A stretch of DNA of 64,000 bases, from the NCBI GenBank assembly GCA_023935145.1, contig CM043698.1, positions 87,292,001 through 87,356,000 on the forward strand. Reading direction: 5' to 3'. The DNA is from Bretschneidera sinensis (Eukaryota > Streptophyta > Magnoliopsida > Brassicales > Akaniaceae). Positions 42,130-52,836 of this stretch are shown here, in pieces (position 1 is the stretch's first letter; each line of letters starts with the position of its first letter). The notes below the pieces were generated by a model. That model was not told where the DNA came from, searched no databases, and saw nothing but the letters and a program-made list of their open reading frames with translations. The position numbers and the translations under genes were made by a program.

Positions 42130-42440
42130 GAAAGTTTTCTTTTGTGGAACCCCAAGTTTGCTTTAGGTCCTTGTATCTAACTTGGGGTTTCTCTTATGGA
42201 ACCCAAAGTTTTTGTGCTCGACATGGGGTTTCCCTTGCGAAGCCCCAAATTTTCTTTAAGTCTTTATACCCGACTTAGGGTTTCTCTTGCGGAACCTCAA
42301 GTTTTCATGCCTGACTTGGGATTTCTCTCATGGAGCCCCAAGTTTTCTTCTAGTCTTTTTATCCGACTTAGGGTTTCTCTTGTGGAACCCCAAGTTTTCA
42401 TGCCCACTTTGGATTTCTCTCGTGGAACCCCAAGTTTTGG
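42130..42440 (+). repeat. Tandem repeat of alternating ~45/57-bp units
   Basis: Six to seven units of the form CTTGGGGTTTCTCTTGTGGA, ending ACCCCAAGTTTT. Short units end in ...CATGCCTGA and long ones in ...CTTTTTATCCGA, giving a higher-order dimer of ~100 bp. One translation frame stays open by chance (42196-42444). Confidence 0.82.
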
Positions 42441-42905
42441 GTGATTGATCTTGGTTCTCGGCCATAGAAATTATCTAATTTGAAGACCATTTTAGGTGCT
42501 TTACTTTGATCCTTTTAAATGTTGGTCAGTCGGCTGGCCAACTCCTTAGTCGATTAGCCCTACCCTTAGTCAATTGATCTGCTTCCTAGTCGACTAGCCA
42601 TTCAACTAGTATGCTTCTTAGTCGGCTAGTTGGTATTCGGACTAATCTTAGACTGAGTTGGTTCGTCCCTCATGGATTTTGAAACTTCCATTTTGGTACT
42701 CGGGCTTGTCTTAAGCTGAGTTGATTGGTCTCTTTTTTGGATTTTGGGACACCAAACCTGATACTCAGTCTTATCTCGGCCAGAGTTGTTTGGTTCCTAA
42801 TGCCTTAGTCCTATCCTCAATCACAAATTTCAGAGTCATAGAAAATTCAACCATACTCAAATGCATGCTTGGTAAGAAAATTCAAAAACTTAAGACTTAT
42901 AAAAT

Positions 42906-43370
42906 CACTAGTAAAATAAAATGACCTATTGCAATTACAAACAATAAAAAAAGATTTTTCTAAATAAAATCGAGATTAGTATTATTTTAGTACTTGTCAG
43001 AAGTAAGTTACCAATCTTAACTACGATACTGTGCACTTACAGTTTTGCACCGATCAAGTTTTTGGCACCATTGCCGGGGATTGATTTCTTTTTAGTTTTG
43101 CCAATATCGATACAAAGCAATCTTGGTTTTAATTTAGAATTTTATGTTATTATTATTATTATTATTTCTTTCTACATGTGTGTTTTTGACGTTGCATGCG
43201 CTGTGCTAGATATCTTGACATTGCCACTATGATCCGGAGATTGAAAGAACTTTTAGATCACGAAGAAAAAATAAAGCACTAGCCATGGCTGGCGGACAAC
43301 ATGATGCACAACCATGCACCTTAAAGGATTATATACGGCCAATAGTGAATGACAACTACTCGGGTATAAG
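42906..43370 (+). mobile_element. gag: E7: Athila leader and gag N-terminal remnant
   Basis: The LTR end is at CGATCA (43051-43056), followed by AGTTTTTGGCACC and the tRNA-Asp primer site TGGCACCATTGCCGGGGA (43063-43080). Then DPEIERTFRSRRKNKALA and, from ATG 43285, MAGGQHDAQPCTLKDYIRP and NDNYSGIS, the N-terminus of an Athila Gag. The frame is cut at 43370, where E4 starts. The LTR upstream is too degraded to delimit (42906 is arbitrary). The rest of E7 should lie beyond the window, past E4. Confidence 0.75.
43063..43080 (+). other. E7 primer-binding site (tRNA-Asp type)
   Basis: TGGCACCATTGCCGGGGA, differing from the tRNA-Asp complement at two positions. Confidence 0.82.
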
Positions 43371-44025
43371 TGTAACGACCCATCCTGGGTTGGCTACCCC
43401 CGAGACAGTGTTGTCACATTTTGAAAATCCCAACATGACACATATATGCAACAATAAAAATAATATCAACTGCAATTTTTACATTAATTCTCAGCCCTCA
43501 ACAGGGAAGATACATCATTCTGATCTTGACTTAAACATTATATACAACGTAATATGCATGAATATTTACAAATAAATTTTTTTATTTTATTTTCTCATTA
43601 GTCTGAGGATGTGGACACGCACTTGACTTACGGATAATATCTTCGTCTGAATCTCAACTCACCAAACTATTTGTCCTGCCTGCTAGCTTAAATCATTGTA
43701 TAATGAGGAATGAGCTTCACAAGCTCAATGAATTAAATTTACTAGAAATATTTGATTTTATACTCCCAGTTACATCTTATAATTCAATTACTTCTAAAAA
43801 ATCTTCCGATATTCATTCATCTTTTTCCTCAAATAATTCATTAACAATATTTTGTAATCACTACTCAATTTCATAATTCTCCTATTACACAATCTCTTCT
43901 TAAGTTACTTATTAGACATATCAATCTTTCAATCATATATTTAATCATATCTAAATTCTCAATTCAACATTATCATTTACCTCATTATGAGGTTCACAAC
44001 ATGTAATAACTCACCCAACAATTCT
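43371..44025 (-). repeat. E4 3' LTR, segment 1 (LTR 3' end)
   Basis: Collinear with the 12170-12697 part of the E2 LTR (reversed), including CTCATTATGAGGTTCACAAC, and ending at the target site ATTCT (44021-44025) of E5. Confidence 0.87.
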
Positions 44026-45480
44026 CGATGAGTGCCAAATATTGCATATTTTGGCCCCTTAATTTACATTTGTTAGCTTAGGAATTTTTTACTTTGAGTT
44101 ATTTTTCGTTGTTTTACAGGTTTACAAGCACTTGGAAATGAGTTTCACTAAATTGTCAGAATTGCTTGTACAGATTAGTCATCTTTGCAGATTAAACTAT
44201 ATTTATTCAGGAAGAACCAGGAGATGAGCTATACAAGCTTGGAAAGATCCAGATGTCTATTTTCTGGGGAATTTTACGGCTCATAAATATAATTTTTCTA
44301 GAGAAAGTTATGGCAGTTTTAGCAGACAAAGGTCAGGCTGTGCGTGATTTCAGTGTTGTAGAAGTTATTTATGTGGATTAAACTGTAATGATTCAGGAAG
44401 AACCAGGAGATGAGCCATATATGCCTGGAAAGATCCGAATGTCTATTTTCTGAAAAATTTTACGGCTCGTAAATATGATTTTTCTAGAGAAAGTTAAGGC
44501 TGTTTTAGTAGACAAATGTCAGGTTGTGCGGGATTTCAGCGTGGGCAGAAGTTTTGAAGGGCATGTGAAGGCTTAAATCCAACATCCCACATCGTTTGGA
44601 AACACATTCTATATCCCACATCCCAAATCGAATTGGAAACACATTGCACTCATAGAGTTTCCCTATAAATGCCCCACCTCACTGAAGTAATCAGTGTGCA
44701 ATCTGGAGGACTTCTGCTAGCAGTCTAGTGGATCTCGAAGGCTTTGCTACCAAGAGGAGAAGTGTCGCACAACAGCTGCGAGTGGAATCTCTCTATCCAT
44801 GTATTGTTAGTTTTAATTTATTTTAAGTTTTAAAGTTTAAATGTTTAGCACTGTAATTGTGAAAATTATGTGTATAATTATATGAGGTTAAAATCTTCAT
44901 CTAAGTTTGAAGATGAAGCTTCGCCATTGTTTAGCATTATATTTTCAGATATGTTTCGTACAATTATGATATTTTTAGTATAAATGTTCTATTTCAATTG
45001 TTTGAGTAAACTCTTATGATTGATTGTTTTTAAATTGTTAAATTGGATATTCCTTGTGTTTCATCTGTCGAATACGATGGATCATTCAAATTAGATTGGA
45101 TATCCATTGTGATTTGTGAATTAAACGGATACATTGGATGGTTTTGGTTTAGTTTGGGTATTCGTCGTGATTTGTATAATGGTGGATTCATGAAATGATT
45201 TGATAGATTATTTTTATATAGAACATGAAGATATATGTTTTACTTTGGTGGGGTGGATTCAGAAAACCTTAGTGTTTTTATCATTTGTTTTTAAATCAAT
45301 TTAGTTTAGTTTATATTTCTTTGCAAGATACAATCCAAAATCGAAACTAGGTTAAAATAGGGTTAGTTTAGATAAAAACATATTTTCACAACGCAATTCC
45401 CTGTGGATTCGACCTCGCACTTATACAACACTATATTGTAAACGACTCATGCGCTTGTGATTAATTTAAAACTCACAACA
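44026..45480 (+). repeat. E5 5' LTR (1455 bp)
   Basis: Starts CGATGAGTG (the 3' copy has TGATGAGTG, so the first T is mutated) and ends ACTCACAACA. Contains a two-unit tandem duplication of ~186 bp in U3 (from ~44191 and ~44377) and a TATA-like CCTATAAATGCC near 44662. Confidence 0.92.
44191..44562 (+). repeat. U3 tandem duplication, ~186 bp x2 (E5 5' LTR)
   Basis: Units begin ATTAAACT, then TTCAGGAAGAACCAGGAGATGAG, and end near GTGATTTCAG (phrases described separately). The same duplication is present in the 3' LTR at about 49740-50103, so it predates insertion. Confidence 0.85.
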
Positions 45481-45486
45481 AGTTTT

Positions 45487-45504
45487 TGGCACCTTTGCCG
45501 GGGA
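45487..45504 (+). other. E5 primer-binding site, mutated tRNA-Asp type
   Basis: TGGCACCTTTGCCGGGGA follows AGTTTT after the LTR; two mismatches to the tRNA-Asp complement. Confidence 0.8.
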
Positions 45505-45920
45505 GTTGTTTTGTTTGTGAAAATTAAATTTTTGTCTGAATTGATTTTATTTTTCTACTAGTTTTGTTGGCATTTTTGTTTTATTTTTATTTTTACAATT
45601 TTATTTTTGTTTATTTGTTTTTATTTGCAATTGCCTATAAAAAATAAAAAAAATAAATATATAAAAAAATTTGCCGTGTTGGCCCATTTTGTGAGTATTG
45701 TGTTTTCTGTTTTTGCTTTATTTTATATTATCTTATTGTTATTTGTTATTTGTATTTTATTTTATTCTTTTGTTTCTGCTGGTTAGTTTATATTAGTGCT
45801 GTTTGTTTGGTGTATACTTGGTCGGAGATTCCTGAACTTAGAGTCAATACTTTTAGATCTCGAATTAGAAAAAACTCGTAGGAGACAGAAGAGAGCACTT
45901 GGTGAAAGAAGACAACTGAG

Positions 45921-46840
45921 ATGGGAGAAAATTTTTGGAATATAAATCAACCTGAGAATGTAGAGCAACCTAGAGCTTGGAACGTGGACTTCACTACATC
46001 CCTTAGGGATTTGTTCACACCCGTTGCGACTAACTCCCCTTCTTGTATAGTGTTGCCACTAACCAATGCTACCCGTTTTGATCTAAAGCCACAGACATTG
46101 GAGGACAGCCTCAATGATTTCATAAAGATGATCGGCCAGTCCATCAATGCAGCTAATACATTCAATATTGATAGCTATTCCATTTGTACTAGTCCTATGC
46201 ATTTAGCACAAAATTGTCCATCAATGTCGGCTTTTGCCGAGTATTCCATGGAACAAGTGAACACTTTCAATAACTATCAAAGGCAATCAAATGGATCTTA
46301 CTCCGAGACTTACAATCCAGGGTGGCGGAACCACTTTAATTTTTCATGGGAGCAGAACCAACTGATGAATCAGGGAGAATCACTTCATCATGCTCACAAT
46401 CAATACCTTCTTGGATTTTCTCTACCATTTCCAAGTCATGGTTGTTCAGCCCATCCAGCACCATCACCCACTTACCATGCTCCCACTCAAGCATCAGCAC
46501 CGGTTTCATAGTCTCTAGAGAACACCTTCAAGGATTTCATGAAGATGATTGACCAGCCCATCGATGAAGTAAGGAGTGCAACAATGGTAAACACCCAAGC
46601 GATTTCCAAGCTAGAGAGTCAAATAGATCAAATCACAAGTTATGTAGGTGAATGAGAGAAGGAAAAGTTCCCCAGTCAACCCATGCCCAACTCGAAGGAA
46701 CAGTTTGCAGTTGGAAATTCATTAACTCCTACGCATGGGCAGGAACAAGTGCAATCGATTGTCACATTGAGGTCTGTGAGACAAGTGGACAATCAAGTGG
46801 AAGAGAACCCTTGCTTCATAAGAGAACCCTGCTATGAAGC
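45921..46840 (+). pseudogene. gag: E5 gag, missing its central domain
   Basis: Upstream in-frame-like sequence LELEKTRRRQKRALG (45860-45905) is the usual Gag leader. From ATG 45921: SLRDLFTPVATNSPSC, LKPQTLEDSLNDFIKM, a degraded zinc knuckle ICTSPMHLAQNCPS, and YSETYNPGWRNHFNFSW, the Athila Gag C-terminal signature. The whole capsid-type domain that E6 keeps (FPFSLKDNAKLWYNSLP region) is missing between LKPQ and the zinc knuckle. The frame stops at 46511 (TAG); the remaining C-terminal part runs on in the same region with further stops near 46653. Confidence 0.78.
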
Positions 46841-46899
46841 AAGGGTAAGAAAGTGGCAACAAGGAGAAGAGAGATGTTGAGCCATCTACAACCACACCT

Positions 46900-47610
46900 A
46901 CTATTAAGGATCTCCCTAAGTCATTTGTACCTAAAGCACCTTACCCTGAGAGATTACAAGTGCCCAAGAAATGAGGGGAGTCTGAGGACATTCTGGAGGC
47001 ATACTTTGCTCAGTTTGGAGAGGATTTGGATTTGGATAATTTACTTGAGCAAGCGAATGCTATTTTGGAGTCTGCTCCTCGGGAGAGCAGTGAGATGGAG
47101 AAGACTGCAGCACCTGAGCATAAAGAACTTAAGCCTTTACTAAACAATCTTAAGTGTAAGTTCCTAGGTCCAACAGATTCTTTGCTTGTGATTATAGCTT
47201 CAGATTTGGTTGATGCTCAAGAGGAGAAATTATTGGATGTTTTAGGAGAGCACAAGGAAGCTATCAGCTGGACTGTTGAAGATATCAAAGAGATCAGCCC
47301 CTTGGTGGTGATGCATAAGATACATTTGGAGGAGAATACCAAGATATTGAGGGAGCCACAAAGAAGGCTCAACCCAGCTATGCAAGAGGTTGTGAGGACT
47401 AAAGTGATAAAGCTGTTGGATGTAGGGATCATTTATCCAATCTCTGATAGCAAATGGGTGAGCCCTATTCATGTCGTGCCCAAGCAAGCTGGATTAGCAG
47501 TAGTGAAAAATAAGGATGACGAGTTGGTTCCAATTCGTGTTCAGTTAGGATGGAGAGTGTGTATTGAATGTTGCCACAAGGAAGGATCATTTTTCACCCC
47601 TATTTATTGA
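46900..47610 (+). pseudogene. pol: E5 gag end and pre-RT part of pol
   Basis: Opens with FVPKAPYPERLQVPKK (46930-46975), normal near the Gag-PR boundary, then a stop. It then jumps to PLLNNLKCKFLGPTDSLLVII and EEKLLDVLGEHKEAISWTVEDIKEISP, the pre-RT segment of Athila, so the protease was lost by deletion. RT entry is visible: RRLNPAMQEVV, KLLDVGIIYPISDSKWVSP, HVVPKQAGLAVVKNKDDELVP. The frame ends at 47610 after GWRVCIE, where CIDYR is expected. Confidence 0.82.
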
Positions 47611-48163
47611 TCAAATGGTAGAGCACTTGGCTGAGCACGATTACTATTGCTTCTTGGATGGTTATTCTGGATATAACTAGGTCCTTGTGGACCTCGAAGA
47701 TCTGGAGAAGACGACATTTATCTATCCTTTTGGGACATTCGCTTACCGTCGTATGCCCTTTGGGTTATGCAGTGCACCCACTACTTTTCAGCGGTGCATG
47801 GTCAGCATATTCTCTAACATGGTAGAACGTTTCTTAGAGATTTTCATGGATGACTTCTCCATCTTCGGTTCATCATTTGAGGAGTGTCTACACCGTCTCA
47901 CTTTGGTTTTAGTGCAGTGCAAGAAGAAGAACCTGGTGTTTAATTGGGAGAAGTGCAATTTTATGGTCAAGCAAAATATTGTACTAGGGTACGTCATATC
48001 TCATCGGGAGATTGAGGTCGACAAAGTGAAGGTTGACCTAATTTTCAACCTTCCACCCCAACGTACGGTGAAGGAGGTTCGTTCTTTTATGGGCAATGCA
48101 GGATTCTACAAGCGATTTATCCAAGATTTCAGCAAGATCACTAGGCCCTTGTGCAACTTATGA
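47611..48163 (+). pseudogene. pol: E5 reverse transcriptase, truncated
   Basis: After remnants of IDQMVEHLAEHDYYCFLDGY in shifted frames, the open part from 47687 has LEKTTFIYPFGTFAYRRMPFGL, TTFQRCMVSIF, the active-site FMDDFSIFG and EEVRSF-like VKEVRSFMGNAGFYKRFI. It ends at SKITRPLCNL-stop (48163). RNase H and integrase are absent: the next bases are the conserved GACGTTAAACTTAGCGCTC motif. The catalytic Asp pair is intact but the reading frame is broken upstream. Confidence 0.84.
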
Positions 48164-48790
48164 GTCTGGCTGGACGTTAAACTTAGCGCTCATGGGAGGC
48201 ACCCCACAACATATCCTTTATGTTTGTTTATTATTTTACATATTTCTTGTTACTACTTATTTCTAGAGTTTCTTTTGTTTTCCAGTCTTTATTTTTCAGG
48301 GACAATGCGTACTTCAGTTCAAGTTTGGGGTGTGCTCTGAGCCATGCCAGTCTGGCTAGTTTTCCATCTCCTAGGTTAGCTCTTTCATATTATTCACACA
48401 TTGAGGACAATGTGTAATTTAAGTTTGGGGGTATGGGAGACACATTACACGCACTTCGTCCTAATTTGTTGTTTTTTTTTCTTTGTTAAAAAAATAATAA
48501 AAAAAGATAAATGCATGCTTATGTTATTTTTAAATTTTGGTTGATCTAAACAAATGTTGTGATGTGATGTCATTGGTGAGTTTAAAACCGCAAACACATG
48601 ATTTGATGATAGAGTTTTAAAACTTTGTTACTTACTTTAGGCATTTAAGAATTCACTTGTTTGATCTAATCTGACACGAGTACATTAGCACATAATTGGG
48701 TGAGGTATGACATGTGATTTTAATGTGCATGTTTCCATAACTTAACTGAAACTGGATGACTTGTAGGATAAACACTTTGGCATAGAAATG

Positions 48791-48834
<44 letters not shown>

Positions 48835-49574
48835 TATAATAATCATCAATAAACTTTCCACTGAGTAACTGGACCTCTTGCCTCAGTAAGCAGTGAGTGT
48901 TCACGTCAAAAGGTGGGAATTTTATTCGTAATGATCATTGAGAAACTTTCCGCTGAGTAACTGGACCTCTTACCTCAGTAAGCAGTGAGTGTTCACGTCA
49001 CAAGGTGAAAATTTTGCTTGGTAGCATTAAGACCAGTTTAGTTTCGTAGCCTTTTTGACTCGAGTTAGTAAGTCCTTAGGGGTGTCTTTACACCTAATTC
49101 CCTAAAACCATCTGGTTTGGGAGTCATTGACTCAACACTCGCTACATGGGTCAATTAGAAAGCTTAAGGGAACTAAACATAGCAGAGCCTTATAATAAAA
49201 AAGAGAAGAAAATAAAACTACGCCATCATTGTTCATTCTGATAAGAAATTCTATGAATCTTGAGACATGGAGACATTGCACATTGAAGTTATTTGGAAGC
49301 CTCATCTTTATATGCTAATTCACTTTACACTGAGTCAAACTTGTGATGCCTTAACTTGCCTTTTGTAAGTAATTAGATTTTAAAATTCCTATTCATTGCG
49401 AAGATGGGTTTATATTTTAAGCTTGCTCATGAATGAATATCATGGCTTTGCGTGCTACTTAAATTTTTGGACACTATGAATGATGGATTTATCTTTGTGT
49501 TCTTTGTTTTTCATTTAATTTTTTTTTTATTTTGTTTTGCTAAGGGACTAGCAAAATGTAAGTTTGGGGGTATT
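48164..49574 (+). other. E5 3' non-coding region with duplicated hairpin and (AT)n
   Basis: The conserved GCGCTCATGGGAGGCACCCC motif at ~48187-48206, PPT-like AAGTTTGGGGTGT (48321) and AAGTTTGGGGGTA (48421), an (AT)~19 microsatellite (48793-48831), and the ACTGAG...CTCAGT hairpin twice in a ~92-bp tandem duplication (48851 and 48943). The terminal PPT AAGTTTGGGGGTATT is at 49560-49574. Confidence 0.85.
48793..48831. repeat. (AT)n microsatellite, ~19 units
   Basis: Uninterrupted AT dinucleotides at the position where E3 and E6 have an A-rich run. Confidence 0.95.
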
Positions 49575-51029
49575 TGATGAGTGGCAAATATTGCATATTT
49601 TGGCCCCTTAATTTATATTTGTTAGGTTAGGAATTTGTTACTTTGAGTTGTTTTTTTGTTGTTTTACAGGTTTACAAGCACTTGGAAAGGAGTTTCACTA
49701 AATTGTCAAAATTGCCCGTACAGATTAGTCATCTTTACGGATTAAACTGTATTGATTCAGGAAGAATTGGGAGATGAGCCATATATGCTTGGAAAGATCC
49801 GGATGTCTATTTTCTAGGTAATTTTATGGCTCATAAATATGATTTTTCTAGAGAAAGTTATGGCAGTTTTAGTAGACAAAGGTTAGGCTGTGCGTGATTT
49901 CAGCGTGGCAAAAGTGATTTTTGTGGATTAAACTATAATGATTCAGGAAGAACCAGGAGATAAGCCATATATGCTTGGAAATATCTAGATGTCTATTTTA
50001 TGGGAAATTTTATGGCTCGTATATATGATTTTTCTAGAGAAAGTTATGGTAGTTTTAGTAGACAAAGGTCAGGCTGTGCGGGATTTCAACGTGGGCAGAA
50101 GTTTTGAAGGGCATGTGAAGGCTTAAATCCCACATCCCACATCGGTTGGAAACATATTCTATATCCCACATCCCACATTGTATTAGAAACACATTGCACT
50201 CATGGAATTTCTCTATAAAAGCCCCACCTCACTGAAGCAATCGGTGTGCAATCCAGAGGACTTCTGCTAGTATTCTGGTGGATCTCGAAGGCTTTGCTAC
50301 CAAGAGAGGAAGCGCCGCACGACAGCTACGAGTGGAATCTCTCTATCCCTATATTGTTAGTTTTAATTTTTTTTAAGTTTTAAAGTTTAAATGTTTAGCA
50401 TTGTAATTGTGAAAATTATGTTCATAATTATGTGAGGCTAAAATCTTCATCTAAGTTTGAAGATGAAGCTTCGCCATTGTTTAGCATTATATTTTCAGAT
50501 ATGTTCGTACAATTATGATATTTTTAGTATAAATGTTCTATTTCAATTGTTTGAGTAAACTCTTATGATTGATTGTTTTTAAATTGTTAAACTGGATATT
50601 CCTTGTATTTCATTTGCCAGATACGGCGGATCATTCAAATTAGATTGGATATCCATTGTGATTTGTTAATTAAATTGATACATTGGATGATTTTGGTTTA
50701 GTTTGGATATTCGCCGTGATTTGTATAATGGTGGATTCGTGGAATGATTTGATAGATTTTTTTATGTAGAACATGAAGATATATGTTTTACTTTGGTGGG
50801 GTGGATTCAAAAAACCTTACTGTTTTTATCATTTGTTTTTAAATCAATTTAGTTTAGTTTATATTTCTTTGCAAGATATAATCCAAAATTTGGAATTAGG
50901 TTAAAATAGGGTTAATTTAAATAAAAATATATTTTCACAACGCAATTCCCCGTGGATTCGACCTCGCACTTGCACAACACTATATTGCAAACGACTCGTG
51001 CGCTTGCGAGTAATTTAAAACTTACAACA
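49575..51029 (+). repeat. E5 3' LTR (1455 bp)
   Basis: Starts TGATGAGTGG after the PPT and ends CTTACAACA, followed by ATTCT. Same length as the 5' LTR, with scattered substitutions and small indels. It includes the ~186-bp U3 duplication. Confidence 0.93.
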
Positions 51030-51181
51030 ATTCTCATCATATCATATTTTTATTTTTCTTCCTTATCATAATTGTCTTTCTGAGATTCATTCATCTATCA
51101 ATAAATTTACAATCATGAATAACCCTTTAATATCTTAAGCAATAAGAATCAATATTTAAAGCAAATACAATGTGTGAATTT
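51030..51181 (-). repeat. E4 3' LTR, segment 2
   Basis: Resumes the E4 LTR after E5. CTCATCATATC...TCTGAGATTCATTCATC matches the E2 LTR at about 12020-12120 (reversed). It ends with AATTT (51177-51181), the target site of E6. Confidence 0.85.
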
Positions 51182-52522
51182 TGATAAGTGCTTAAATATT
51201 CATATTTAAGCCATTTCATTTACATTTCTTAAGTCCTATTTTATGTTAATTTAGTTAATTTTACTTTATTTCTGTGTTTTACATGCTTTTATAGGGTTTT
51301 GGAGAAGAAAGAAGCATTTTGAAGCTTAAAAGGAAGAAAGCTGGAAATCCTGGAGTAGCTGCTGCCTGGAGTGCGATCGAGCGCACCAGGCATGCGATCG
51401 AACGCAACAGCACATGCGCGCATGGGCGATCGAGCACAGCAGCAATCACGCACACAGGCCAAATCGAGTGCAAAGTTGCAATCAAGCGCACTGCGTGTGC
51501 GATCGAGGGCACCTGTACGGGCATAAACAGTAAAGTGGCAGAACCAGTTTTGGAAATAAAAGAGTTTTGTGTTTTAGGAAAATTTAGGAATTCATAAGCC
51601 TTCTAGGATTATTCACTCCTATAAATACACTTGTAAAACACACAAAGAAGACATCCTTTCTTTTACCTTTTGTTTAGTTTGGAGTTGTTAGCTTTGGGAG
51701 AGAATTGACGCCTCTTCTCTCGGGTTTACTCTTTCCCCTTTATTTTATGAATATGTTTAGATTAACAAGCATGTGTAACTAAATCCTTATAGGGCTCGAT
51801 TGAAGCCCTAGTTATGCTTTTCCACACATATATTCATTGATTATCTTTGCTAGAGCTTTGTTAGAATGTTTAACTTGATTAATGTCTGTTTATATTTACA
51901 TTCCTCATATGTATGTGCCTGATAAACGTATGCATGTGGCATGGATAGGTTAGTCGAATCAATTTGGATGACCGAGTCCTGGGTTTGACATTAGTAACAA
52001 GGGATATCTTATCTGGATACCCGGGTTAATCAACATGGGAAACCGGGTGCGGACCAAGCCCTAGGTCCCGTGTGGTTGCCGATCTCCACAGCCCTCATGC
52101 TCTCTTAAGGAACAACTTAGTATACACCCATGCTGAATCCCTTAAGAAAGAAAAGAGTTAGAGTATACACCATGCCTAACTCGTTGGCATAGGGAGATCA
52201 ATAGCCTAAGGTGTGGACCAAGCCCTTAGGTTGGCAACCATTAAATATTCATGATAAGGCTAGAGCATTGAAACCTTAGTTGGTGGGAAAGTATAATTAG
52301 TGGTGGATATCGTAGCCCTATAATCTCATTATTATTATTTACTCACAATCAAACTGTTATCTATCTTTTTACATTGCGAATATAATTCTAAAACGAAATT
52401 TACCAATCCCTGTGGAGATGATCTTACTTTTGCACACTATACTACTAAGTTGACCTTGTGCACTTGCAAGTAAAACAAGTTCGATTATTTGCTTATTTAT
52501 TTAGGTAAATAAACGCACAACA
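51182..52522 (+). repeat. E6 5' LTR (1341 bp)
   Basis: Starts TGATAAGTGC and ends CGCACAACA. TATA-like CCTATAAATACAC near 51620. GATCGAGCGCA boxes at 51371-51510. Related to the E3 LTR at both ends and in the region after the TATA box. Confidence 0.92.
51371..51512 (+). repeat. GATCGAGCGCA box cluster in E6 5' LTR
   Basis: GTGCGATCGAGCGCAC at 51371-51386, GCGATCGAACGCA near 51394, GCGATCGAGCACA near 51426, degenerate AATCGAGTGCA near 51462 and ATCAAGCGCAC at 51481, and GTGCGATCGAGGGCAC near 51497. This part is missing from the 3' LTR. Confidence 0.85.
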
Positions 52523-52528
52523 AGTTTT

Positions 52529-52546
52529 TGGCACCGTTGCCGGGGA
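52529..52546 (+). other. E6 primer-binding site (tRNA-Asp type)
   Basis: TGGCACCGTTGCCGGGGA, one mismatch to the complement of the plant tRNA-Asp 3' end, six bases after the LTR. Confidence 0.9.
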
Positions 52547-52733
52547 TTGCGCTTAAATTTCTTTTAGAATTATTTTCATTTAGTAATTTTACTTTATTTT
52601 ATTCTGTTTTATTTTATCAAGATCTCAAACTTTAAGTTTTTTTTTCAAACTTTATTTTTACTCCATCAAAAACCTAATCAAATTCTTTCTTTTTTTTTTG
52701 TTTTAGGCACTCCAGGAGAACTTTCTGTGCCGC

Positions 52734-52771
52734 TTGCGATCGATCGCACTCTCCTGTGCGATCGAGTGCAA
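52734..52771 (+). repeat. GATCGAGCGCA boxes in E6 5' leader
   Basis: TTGCGATCGATCGCACT and TGTGCGATCGAGTGCAA, two boxes between the primer site and gag. E3 has the equivalent pair at 30567-30604. Confidence 0.83.
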
Positions 52772-52836
52772 TTGAGGCAGAGAGTTACCTGGGCAGCAGT
52801 GTTTTGCTGCTGCACTGAAGTTGTTTTACCCGATTC

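Larger units (their letters stand above)
38535..42830 (+). mobile_element. LTR-type element with 'putative gypsy type transposon' protein, borders uncertain
   Basis: The block holds a gag-like pseudogene (40072-41990) flanked by GTCGACT-rich repeats on both sides (38950-39480 and 42510-42780) and a tandem repeat (42130-42440). The opening region (38620-38880), with GTGGTTTGCTCCGAGAAGTACCCTC and the ATTTATAGGGCCC box, is of a kind I associate with such elements. No protease, RT or integrase is seen, so it is probably a non-autonomous family. The 3' border is lost near the Athila remnant E7. LTRs could not be delimited. Confidence 0.6.
44026..51029 (+). mobile_element. E5: Athila-type retrotransposon, internally deleted, in E4 LTR
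   Basis: Two 1455-bp LTRs, 5-bp target duplication ATTCT (44021-44025 and 51030-51034), tRNA-Asp-like primer site, gag and partial pol (pre-RT and RT). Protease, RNase H and integrase are absent: RT runs straight into the conserved 3' non-coding region at 48164. The equal LTR lengths and intact duplication support a single clean insertion. Confidence 0.93.

Noticed and set aside
42196..42444. 82-codon open stretch with internal repeats
   Set aside because: It is a translation of the 45/57-bp tandem repeat and has no independent coding evidence.
51319..51597. 92-codon open stretch in the E6 LTR
   Set aside because: It reads through the GATCGAGCGCA boxes; LTR position and lack of homology argue against a gene.
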